Notes under the pieces: generated by a model
The model's input: only the letters and a program-made list of their open reading frames with translations
The model's database searches: none
What the model was told of the DNA's origin: nothing
Origin: Saprospiraceae bacterium UBA6168
GTDB lineage: Bacteria > Bacteroidota > Bacteroidia > Chitinophagales > Saprospiraceae
Length of the DNA: 64,000 nucleotides
Reading direction: 5' to 3'
Assembly: GCA_002435785.1 (NCBI GenBank)
Contig: DIUC01000054.1
Span: 50,623 to 114,622, forward strand
Position numbers and translations under genes: made by a program
Shown here: positions 43,201-50,700 of the stretch, piece after piece
How the letters are laid out: the number at the start of each line of letters is the position of its first letter
Position numbering within the stretch: position 1 is the stretch's first letter

Positions 43201-46081
43201 ACAGTTGGATTGCGGGTTGAGAGCAATCCAGGTTGCCCGGCGTGGCTATGTCCACATCGGGCAAGTTGCCGAAGGCGGCCACTGTCACGTTGTCCGTTGC
43301 CGTGCAGCCGTTGGAGGCATTGGTGACGGTTAGGGTGTAGGTGCCAGCGGCGGTGATGGTGGGCGTGAGGATGGTTGCGCCGTTCGACCACAAGTAGCTG
43401 AACGCTGGCCCTTGGCTGCTGCCGCTTCCATCGAGCATACCAGACTGGGCGCTGCAATCAAGCACAGGTGCTGCACCAGCATCCGCAACGGGCGCTACGG
43501 TATTCTCAACCACGACCACGCTGGCATTTGCTACGCAATTGTTGGTTAGGTCGGAAAGTGTGAGGACGTAGGTGCCGGGCTGGTTCACGATGGGCGTGTA
43601 GGTGTCCTGCCCACTTACGAGGCCAGGCCCCGTCCAGATCAGGGCAATGTTAGCGCCAGCAGAAGAGCCGGAGGCATCGAGCATGAGTTCGTCGGTGTTA
43701 CAGTCCAATTGGCCCGGTGGGTCAATCTGCACGATAGGGGCGTTGGCGTCCTGCCCAACTTGTATGGAGTCGAGGGCGGTGCAGTTGTTCGTCGTGTTTT
43801 CCACTAAAATAAAATACGTGCCGGTGCCATCCACTTCGGGTGTCAGGGTAGTGTCGCCACTGACGATGTTGCCGCCGTTGGTCGTCCAGAGATAGGTGAT
43901 GTTGGGGCCGGTGCTGCTGCCGTTTCCATTGAGGTTGATGGCCGTGCCATCGCAGTCGAGCGTGGCATTTGGGCCTGCTTGCGCAATGGGCGGGGTGGTA
44001 TTGGCGGCCACGGTAGCCGAGGCTGAGGCGGTGCAGCCGTTGGTGTTGTTGGTGATGGTGATGGTGTAGGTTCCTGCGCTACCCACCCAGGGCATCAGCG
44101 TGGTGCTGCCGGAGAGGAACGTGCCATTTTGCGAAGCCCAAACCAACCCGAAGCCCATGCCGCTGGTGGATTGCGAAGCGTCCAGCATCACGGAGTCGGT
44201 GTCGCAGAGGAACGTAGGTATCGGTGTGGCTATGCCAACGGTTGGCTGCGCAAAATCCGCCGTCACGCTCACGGAGGCAATGGCGGTGCAGCCGAGGGCA
44301 TTGGTGACAGTGAGAAAATAAGTCCCGCCCTCATCCACCGTTGCGGTGGAGCCATTGGTGGGGCTGGTGAAATTCCCGTTGGTGGTTGTCCAAGTGTAGG
44401 TAATCCCAGTACCGGTGCTGCTTCCGGTACTGTTCAGGGTGAGCGTTGGCGTGTCGCAGTCGAGCGAGCCGGGTGCATTGGCGTTGGCTACGGCGGTGGG
44501 CGCTGAACCGTCCTGAATGACGTTGGCCGTGGCCGTGGCGGTACAGCCGTTTACGTTGTTGGTGACGGTCAGGGTGTACTGGCCGGGGATATTCACGATG
44601 CAATTATTCAGCAAATCATCGCCGGAAACGATGCCGGGGCCAACCCATTGGTACGAAAATTCGGAGCCAATTGAGCTGTTGTTTCCGCTCAAGGTCACTT
44701 CCGTATTGGCACAAGAAAGTGGGACGGGGGCGGCGGCTGCAGCATTGGGCAGTGTGGTGTTCTGGAGGACGGTGGCGGTGGCCGTGGCCGTGCAACCGCT
44801 GATGCTGTTGGTGACGGTGAGGGTGTATTGCCCGGACTGGTTCACAGTGGGCATAAGGGTTCCCTGTCCTGAAATCACCGCAAACGATGGCTCCCAGGCG
44901 TAGCTGATGGTGCCGCCAGTGGAGGTGCCAGTGCCGTCCAACGAGACGGTTGGGTTGGCACAGGTGATTGGGTTGTTGGCAGTGGCGGTGGCGGTCACGA
45001 TGTTGGGGTCGTCTTGTACCATGACGCTTTGGGAGACTTGGCAGTTGGTGGCCCCCGATGTGAAGTAAACCGTGAGGGTGTAGTTGCCCACTTGGTTGAC
45101 GGTGGCAATTGGAGTGGTGGCACCGCCGATGACCCCGGGGCCCGTCCAGAGATAGGTGATGCCGGGGCCGGAGGAGGAGGCGCTTCCGTTCAGTTGTATG
45201 CCGGATTGGACGGCGTTGCAGGGCAAAATGGCGGTGGTCGGCACCACGGCTTGGATGTTTGCCACGCCCACGTTCACTTCATCGGTGACGGTGCAGGCGG
45301 CGGCGAAGAAGACGTCGTCGAGGGCGTAGTCGTCGCCAAGGAAGCCATTGCCACCACTGATTTGGTCAACGATGCAAAGCTGCGCCGTGGTGGCCGAGCC
45401 GGAGTACCAAGAAGCAGAGAATTGTTGCCAGTTGCAGGTGCCAGTCCCGACAGGGTAGGGGTCGCCGACCCCAACGCCGTTCACTGAAAACTGCAAAGTG
45501 GGCGGAAAGAGCGGGGAGGCCATCGCCCATGCGCTCATTACGTACCAAGTGTTTGGTGACACATTGATGGTCTGGCACCAGACCTGTGAGCCTGTGACGG
45601 CGTTGCCATTGATGAGCATCATGTTGCCCGTGCCGTTGCCGTAGGTGTGGTCGTCGCAGGGCGGGAAAGTGGACAGCACGAGCGCCGGGGAAGTGGTCAT
45701 CACGTAGGTGCCGGGCGTGATGGGCAACGGATTGTAGGTATATACGCTCGTGAAGCCGGTATTGCCCGCCTCGAAACCGGGGTTGTTGACAAGGTTGGTG
45801 GCCGAGGGGTCCACGGCCTGTGCACTCAGGGTATAGGTCATGGGGCCTGTAACCGTTGCGAAAGGGTTGAGGACGTTGGGGTTGTTGAGCCCCGTGGGCG
45901 GCGACCAGACGAAGCCAAGGAATGGCCCCGATATGCTTCCGTTGAGGTAGGCCGAGTTGCCAGGGTCGCACACCAAGACATCTGGGCCTGCGCTGACGGT
46001 GATGGGGCATTGGGCAAGGAGCAAGTTTTTTGTGAAAAACAGGCTGAAAAACAACAGGAAAACAAGTTTGCGGTTACTCAT
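40256..46081 (-). CDS. Giant surface protein, 17 Ig/PKD-like repeats, T9SS type B sorting domain
   Basis: Exported protein of 1941 residues with signal MSNRKLVFLLFFSLFFTKNL. After a first PKD-like segment and an NLVNNPGFEAGN carbohydrate-binding-like domain (about 95-270) come 17 tandem units of about 82-86 residues, from roughly residue 275 to 1690. Each ends with the pattern GTYTLTVTNxxxGCTATA and begins with a second Cys (for example SLDCIAQQVTLSG), so each unit carries two Cys that may pair. The protein ends with the gliding-motility-associated C-terminal domain (VFVPNAFSPNNDGIND, GTGWDGSFRGKKVDVGVYVW), which routes it through T9SS to the cell surface. Likely an adhesin or matrix protein. 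The units nearest the C-terminus are most alike in DNA, suggesting recent expansion. Confidence 0.92.
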   Translation of the reverse strand: MSNRKLVFLLFFSLFFTKNLLLAQCPITVSAGPDVLVCDPGNSAYLNGSISGPFLGFVWSPPTGLNNPNVLNPFATVTGPMTYTLSAQAVDPSATNLVNNPGFEAGNTGFTSVYTYNPLPITPGTYVMTTSPALVLSTFPPCDDHTYGNGTGNMMLINGNAVTGSQVWCQTINVSPNTWYVMSAWAMASPLFPPTLQFSVNGVGVGDPYPVGTGTCNWQQFSASWYSGSATTAQLCIVDQISGGNGFLGDDYALDDVFFAAACTVTDEVNVGVANIQAVVPTTAILPCNAVQSGIQLNGSASSSGPGITYLWTGPGVIGGATTPIATVNQVGNYTLTVYFTSGATNCQVSQSVMVQDDPNIVTATATANNPITCANPTVSLDGTGTSTGGTISYAWEPSFAVISGQGTLMPTVNQSGQYTLTVTNSISGCTATATATVLQNTTLPNAAAAAPVPLSCANTEVTLSGNNSSIGSEFSYQWVGPGIVSGDDLLNNCIVNIPGQYTLTVTNNVNGCTATATANVIQDGSAPTAVANANAPGSLDCDTPTLTLNSTGSSTGTGITYTWTTTNGNFTSPTNGSTATVDEGGTYFLTVTNALGCTAIASVSVTADFAQPTVGIATPIPTFLCDTDSVMLDASQSTSGMGFGLVWASQNGTFLSGSTTLMPWVGSAGTYTITITNNTNGCTASASATVAANTTPPIAQAGPNATLDCDGTAINLNGNGSSTGPNITYLWTTNGGNIVSGDTTLTPEVDGTGTYFILVENTTNNCTALDSIQVGQDANAPIVQIDPPGQLDCNTDELMLDASGSSAGANIALIWTGPGLVSGQDTYTPIVNQPGTYVLTLSDLTNNCVANASVVVVENTVAPVADAGAAPVLDCSAQSGMLDGSGSSQGPAFSYLWSNGATILTPTITAAGTYTLTVTNASNGCTATDNVTVAAFGNLPDVDIATPGNLDCSQPAIQLSATASTGPEFTYNWTFTGTGTGIVSGGTTLTPTVGSPGSYTLTVTNTLTSCTASETVQVMQSASLPTANAGLPQSLLCGTASLTLNGSGSSSGPDITYLWTTTNGNILNGDSTTTPEVNAPGTYTLTVLNTINGCSDSDDVLIGQDANAPIAVAGAPQSLTCTVLSVMLNGTGSSTGTGISYLWTTTDGSISAGAMTLTPTVTAAGTYLLTVSDATNNCQTLASVQVIDQSQQPDAIVAAPQSLGCNVATVTLDGLASSTGADFAYQWTGPGIVSGATTLMPVVNAPGVYAFTVTNTTTNCVTVAQVTVVGDSTPPLAIAAAPQSLNCILQQVLLSGTDSSTGTNFAYLWTGPGIVSGGTSLAPTVNLPGLYTLTVTNLTNNCTATATANVLQTATPPTAIAAAPQNLTCIAQQVTLSGAGSSAGLGIVYLWLGPGIVSGATTLSPVVNMAGTYTLTVTNATNLCTATATVNVGSDTTPPTAIAAAPQSLDCIAQQVTLSGTGSSTGAGFAYLWSGPGILSGGTTLSPVVNAPGTYTLTVTNQTNGCMAMVSTTVLQTATPPTAIAAAPQNLTCIAQQTTLDGTGSSTGAGIGYLWTGPGIVGSPTAITTTANLPGTYTLTVANVTNGCTATAQVTVVLDIVPPTVEAGPSFSLGCNQDTVTLQGSSNVANASFAWSSATGNFVAGQLAATPAVDSPGTYTLTVTNPDNGCTATDFTVVTVVTPVFPTPEIVVPTCANPLGSISFSGVAGLFFYSIEGGTNPNTTGNFENLVAGEYEVVVFDAFGCEANFSISLPSASSLVVTLPAVASIEAGGLLQLNPVLSIPQDQVASIGWSPAAGLSCTDCLNPTASPTGDAIFTVTVTSVDGCTASASIAVSVSASVPGEVFVPNAFSPNNDGINDVLVVFADEAVVKNVVSLRVFTRWGESVFEGFSLRPNDVGTGWDGSFRGKKVDVGVYVWFAELELATGERKLLKGDVVVVR
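41280..42360. repeat. DNA-level tandem repeat block in the adhesin gene
   Basis: The units numbered 12-16 by order in the protein are highly similar in DNA, with a period of 246 bases; stretches such as GTTACTTGCTGCGCAATGCA recur with few changes. This block is the most homogenised part of the repeat region and may vary in copy number between strains. Confidence 0.75.
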
Positions 46082-46464
46082 GAAGCTGAAAATTGGGTTT
46101 TGCGTTTCAGCGACAAGGTACGGACATGCGGTATAATTCGGGTTGAAAAATTGTCGTGTTGAAGGTTTGTTACGCTAAGTTGGTTGTGAGAGGGGGCGGA
46201 TTAAAATTTATGCTTTCAGTGGGTTGGATAAGCTGCACTCCCAAAGAATGACTACCAATCTTTCAGGCGCTCAAAATGGCAAAAAGCGGATTGTCAAGGA
46301 ATTAGGATGGCGTTATTCCGAACCTCATTTTAATAGCAGGCATTGCTATCAAAAAAAAATAACCCCTCCTGAATTTTTTTAATTCTGGAAACCCCATTTT
46401 CAATAAAACGATTCGCTGCAACGTTTTTTCCCACATTCTACACAAACAACAAACAGCACAAACC
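46082..46464. other. Divergent gap without a supported gene
   Basis: A 383-base region between the divergent adhesin and CAP-domain genes. It is AT-rich near 46340-46400. Promoters for both genes must lie here, but no clear TAnnTTTG box was found on either strand, and no repeat or RNA gene was recognised. Confidence 0.5.
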
Positions 46465-46956
46465 ATGTTTGCAGTAAAAATCACCTTCACCGCCGCCCTT
46501 CTTTGCTTCGCAATTTTGCCCTCCAACACGCACACTGTTCCTGCCATTTTTGCGGAGACCAGCAAGGACGAAATGCTCGACCTCGTCAACCGCCTCCGTG
46601 CCAAGGGTTGCCACTGTGGGGGAAAGTACATGCCGCCAGTCAAACCCCTCGTTTGGAACGCCCGACTTGAAAAAGCTGCCCTCGCCCATGCCAACGACAT
46701 GCTCCGCAACAATTTCTTTGCCCACAAGGGCAGCAACGGCAGCAATATTGGCGACCGGGCCAGCAAGGCGGGGTACAAGTGGTACGCCGTTGGGGAGAAC
46801 ATCGCTGAAGGTTATGGATCCTTCCAGGCCACCCTGCTTGCTTGGAAGGCCAGCCCCGGCCACTGTCGCAACATTATGCACGTTGGCCACAAAGAGATGG
46901 GCGTCGCTCACGTAAAGGATTTTTGGGTGCAGGATTTTGGCTCACCTATGAAATGA
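46465..46956 (+). CDS. Secreted CAP-domain (SCP/YkwD-like) protein
   Basis: Exported protein of 163 residues; signal MFAVKITFTAALLCFAILPS. The rest is one CAP domain: EMLDLVNRLRAKG, LEKAALAHANDM with the first His, AGYKWYAVGENIAEGYGSF, and SPGHCRNIMHVGHKEMGVAH with the second His. Four Cys are present, in GCHCGG and GHC. Bacterial CAP proteins are extracellular, with lipid-, glycan- or protease-like roles that remain unclear. A degenerate inverted word repeat follows (46958-47015). Confidence 0.9.
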   Translation: MFAVKITFTAALLCFAILPSNTHTVPAIFAETSKDEMLDLVNRLRAKGCHCGGKYMPPVKPLVWNARLEKAALAHANDMLRNNFFAHKGSNGSNIGDRASKAGYKWYAVGENIAEGYGSFQATLLAWKASPGHCRNIMHVGHKEMGVAHVKDFWVQDFGSPMK

Positions 46957-46957
46957 T

Positions 46958-47015
46958 AGAAGGATTGAAGGATTGAAGGATGCTCTCCTCAAATCCTCGC
47001 ATCCTCAAATCCTCA
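46958..47015. repeat. Inverted word repeat after the CAP gene
   Basis: Direct copies of AAGGATTG on the left face CTCAAATCCTC copies on the right, giving a degenerate inverted structure between the CAP gene stop and the sigma factor leader. Terminator-like; same style as the other junction palindromes. Confidence 0.65.
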
Positions 47016-47116
47016 AGCCCTTCTTGTGCAATCCTCCTTTCGTCGTGCATCTGCAAAAAGTGGTTCGTTTTTCCAACCAAATTTGAGTGGCGCCTCGTTG
47101 TCCATTTTATAAGCAG

Positions 47117-47770
47117 ATGCAAAATAACCTTTACACTACTCAAAGCCCGGAGGCCGTCCTTGTGGATGGCTGCCGCCAACAGCACCGCCTGGCGCAGGGA
47201 TGCTTGTACCAGCGGTACTACGGTCGGTTGTTGGGCATCTGCATGAGGTACACCGGCAGCCGCCCCGAAGCGGAGGACGTGCTGAACCGGGCGTTCCTGA
47301 AAATTTTCCAAAGCATCGGCGAGTACTCGGAACAGGGCAGCTTGCACGGCTGGATGGCTACCATCACGCTGCGCACGGCGATTGATTACGTGCGGTCGCA
47401 GGTGAAAATGCGGCAGGCCTTCCGCCTCGGTGAGCCACCGGAAACGGCACACGACGACGGCATATTGGCGCAGTTGGAAGCCGAGGACATCTACCGGCTC
47501 ATCCAGCAGTTGCCGCCCGACCAGCGGGTCGTTTTCTCGATGAACGTGGTGGAGGGCTACACCCACCGGGAGATTGCGGAGCTGTTAGGCATCAATGAGA
47601 ACACGTCGAAGTGGCGGCTGGCGGAGGCGAAAAAGTGGCTGCGGGAGCACCTCACCCCCAGCCCCTCTCCTGCGAGGAGTGGGGGGAAGCGGCTGCTTCA
47701 ACCAAAAGTATTTGAAAATACCCACGGCACCACACCCCCTCTCCTCGCAGGAGAGGGGGCCGGGGGGTGA
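47117..47770 (+). CDS. ECF-type sigma factor with repeat-derived C-terminus
   Basis: Sigma-70 family factor of 217 residues, start ATG 47117. Region 2: LYQRYYGRLLGICMRYTG, EAEDVLNRAFLKIFQSI, SLHGWMATITLRTAIDYVR. Region 4: LPPDQRVVFSMNVVEGYTHR then AELLGINENTSKWRLAEAKK. The normal fold ends about residue 178 (KWLREH). The last 40 residues (starting LTPSPSPARSGG) are translated from the capped palindromic repeat at 47648-47772, which has replaced the natural stop. The macroglobulin/anti-sigma-like gene starts 18 bases after the stop, so the pair is very likely one operon and one regulatory unit. Confidence 0.92.
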   Translation: MQNNLYTTQSPEAVLVDGCRQQHRLAQGCLYQRYYGRLLGICMRYTGSRPEAEDVLNRAFLKIFQSIGEYSEQGSLHGWMATITLRTAIDYVRSQVKMRQAFRLGEPPETAHDDGILAQLEAEDIYRLIQQLPPDQRVVFSMNVVEGYTHREIAELLGINENTSKWRLAEAKKWLREHLTPSPSPARSGGKRLLQPKVFENTHGTTPPLLAGEGAGG

Positions 47771-47772
47771 GG
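47648..47772. repeat. Capped palindromic repeat inserted in the sigma gene 3' end
   Basis: Inverted ends CACCTCACCCCCAGCCCC (47648 on) and the complementary GGGGCCGGGGGGTGAGGT (to 47772) with an inner CCTCTCCTGCGAGGAG hairpin on each side. These ends match those of the array at 21529-21964; the interior is different and single-copy. The insertion overlaps the sigma coding end and its stop codon. Confidence 0.88.
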
Positions 47773-47788
47773 TAAATCCTGTATAAAA

Positions 47789-50700
47789 ATGATGAACGAC
47801 AATAAAAATATAAAGCAAAAGCTCGCCGACCACGAGTTTGATTTCAACCCGGCGGCGTGGAAGAAAATGGAGCAAATCCTCGATGACAGGACTCCAAATA
47901 GAAGCTATTTTTTAACTAAAATTATCTTAGCTATGACAACTGTACTGTTCCTTCTGGCGCTCCTGCTCATGCAGCGGGAGACGCCCCCAGTCGTGCGGAC
48001 TGCCAGTTCGCAAACCACACCACAGGCTTTTTCGCAAGAAAAAACCATAGACAATCAAGGCGTTGCGCAAGCAACAAAACCTACGAAACCAGATTTCCGA
48101 AGTCTTCAAAACTTCGGAAATCTTTCCCAAAAAAACCTTTCAGGTCTGACCACTGCCTCCCCCAATCCCCAATCACCAATCACCAGCTTTCAAGACAGCT
48201 CATTTTTTCAAAAACTATTCAACCAACTCTCGCTGCACAATGAACGCACCTCCCCCGAAAAGGTCTATCTCCAGTTCGACCGTACCTTCTTCGAGCCGGG
48301 CGAGGACATTTGGTTCAATGCCTACCTGCGGGACGCCAACAGCTTGAAGGCCAGCCCGAAAAGCGAAATCCTATATGTGGAATTGCTTGGCCCAAACGGT
48401 TCAGTTTTGAAAAAAATAAACTTGCTGGCCAAGGGCGGTACGGCGGCGGGCGACTTCAAGCTCGACGCCAAAGCACCCGGTGGCCTCTACAAAATCAGGG
48501 CCTACACCAACTGGATGCGGAACACGAACGAAGCCTTCGAGCGGAACCTGCAAGTGCAAGCCACCGTGCTGCCCCGGCTGCGCATGGAGCTTGATTTTAT
48601 GAAAAAAGCCTACGGCCCCGGCGACGTGGTGGAGGCCAAGCTCGACCTGAACACGCTCGCCAATGCGCCGCTCTCCAACTACGATTTTACTGGAAAAGCC
48701 AGTCTTGAGGGGCAGCAGTTCATGGAGGTTTCGGGCAAAACAGATGGGCGTGGACACGCCAAGGTCAAGTTCGACTTGCCAAAAGGACTGGAAACCAACG
48801 ACGGCCTGCTCAATGTGCTCATCCAATACAACGGCCAGACGGAGAGCATCAGCCGCAGCATCCCAATTGTTTTGAACAAAATTGACCTCCAGTTCATGCC
48901 GGAGGGCGGCGACATGGTGGCTGGGCTGCCCGCAACTGTTGCGTTCAAGGCACTGAACGAATGGGGCAAACCAGCAGACGTTAGCGGCAAAATCGTGAAC
49001 TCGAAAGGGGTGGAGGTGGCCCGGTTCGAGAGCTACCACCAGGGCATGGGGGCGTTCAATTTTACCCCGGCCAGTGGGGAAACCTACCACGCCGTTTTGA
49101 CAAAACCAGTACCACCGAACCCCAGTTCGGTGGTGGTTGAAACGCCGAATTGGGGTTCGGCGGTACGATTGCCGGATGCGTTCCCTCGTGGCTTTTCGAT
49201 GAAGATAAACCCACTGCAAAAGGACGAACTGACCGTTGAAATCAACTCCACGGAGGACGAAGCGCTGCACGTGGCGCTGCAAAGCCGGGGCGAAATTCAT
49301 TTCACCCAAACCTTGCCCGCACGGGCTGGCTCGCACTTCGTCCGCATCCCCGTGAAAAACCTGCCCATCGGCATTGCACAGGTCACGCTGTTTGACAGCC
49401 AAGAACTGCCACGGGCCGAGCGCCTCGTGTTCCTCAACCACGATAAACAACTGAAAATCAGCGTAAAAACGGACAAGGAAAAATACCTACCGAGGGAAAA
49501 AGTGACCATGACCGTGCAGGTGACGGACGAGCGGGGCATCGCCATGCCCGGCCAGTTTAGCCTCGCCGTGGCGGATGACAACCTGCTCACTTTTGCCGAC
49601 GATAGGCAGGGCCATATCCTCAGCCACCTGCTGCTCGAAAGTGAGTTGAAAGGCAAGGTGGAGGAGCCGAATTTCTACTTTGAACCTAAAGAAAAACACC
49701 CTGAAAAAAACGAACTGCTGGCGCTGGACTACTTGATGCTGACGCAGGGCTGGAGGAGGTTGGCGTGGGAGGAGATTTTGGAGGGGCAGCATGTGGCGAT
49801 GGCCTTTGAAAACGAGCGGGCCGTGACCCGTGGCCTCGTGACCGACAAGCTGGGCAATCCTGTGCCAAGGATATTGGTCGGAGTGAAAAAATCCAGCATG
49901 GTAGCCATGACGGACGAGATGGGACGCTTTGAATTGGACACACTTTTGCCACTGAACCAACCGTTGGGGGTCTTTTCATCGGTGTGGGACGGCAGTCAAA
50001 TCATTGCGGATGGCACGAGCAAGGTGCTGCAAATTCGTTTGCCCTACGAAGTGAAAAACGCTGACAACAACCAAGTTCAAATGGCGCCGCTGGTGCTTTC
50101 AAAGCCGCTTCAAACAAGGCTGGAAGGGACATTGAAAGATGCCGAAAATGGTGAACCCATTATTTTCGCTACGGTGGCGATTTACAAAAACGGCGTACTG
50201 AAAACAGGCACGGAGACTGATTTTGACGGCTACTACTCCATCACCAACCTTGAACCCGGCACTTACGATGTGGAGTACAGCTACACCGGGTACACCCCAA
50301 GCCGGGTTACGGGCATGGAGGTTAGCAGTGGGAAGAGCAACAAATGGGATGAAAAACTAAGCGCTGGTGTGCAGTTGACGGAAGTGGTGGTCAAATACGA
50401 GCGGCCATTGGTTACGCAAGACAACACGACTATGGGCAGCACCGTACCGCTGGGCCGCCAAAAAGCAACCCCGTCAAGAAAGGAGTCGAAGGACAAACAA
50501 AGCGGGCCGAAAGTGACACCGTGGCAGCCACAACCAGCGGCACCTGTTCAAGGCAAAATGCTCAATTCTGAGCAAATAAAAGCACTGCCCACTCGTGACG
50601 TGAACGCATTGGCGTCATTCAGTGCAGGGGTGGCAACTGAGGATGAAGGTGCAGATTTGAACATCCGGGGCAGCCGCTCCAATAGTACCAACTACTATGT

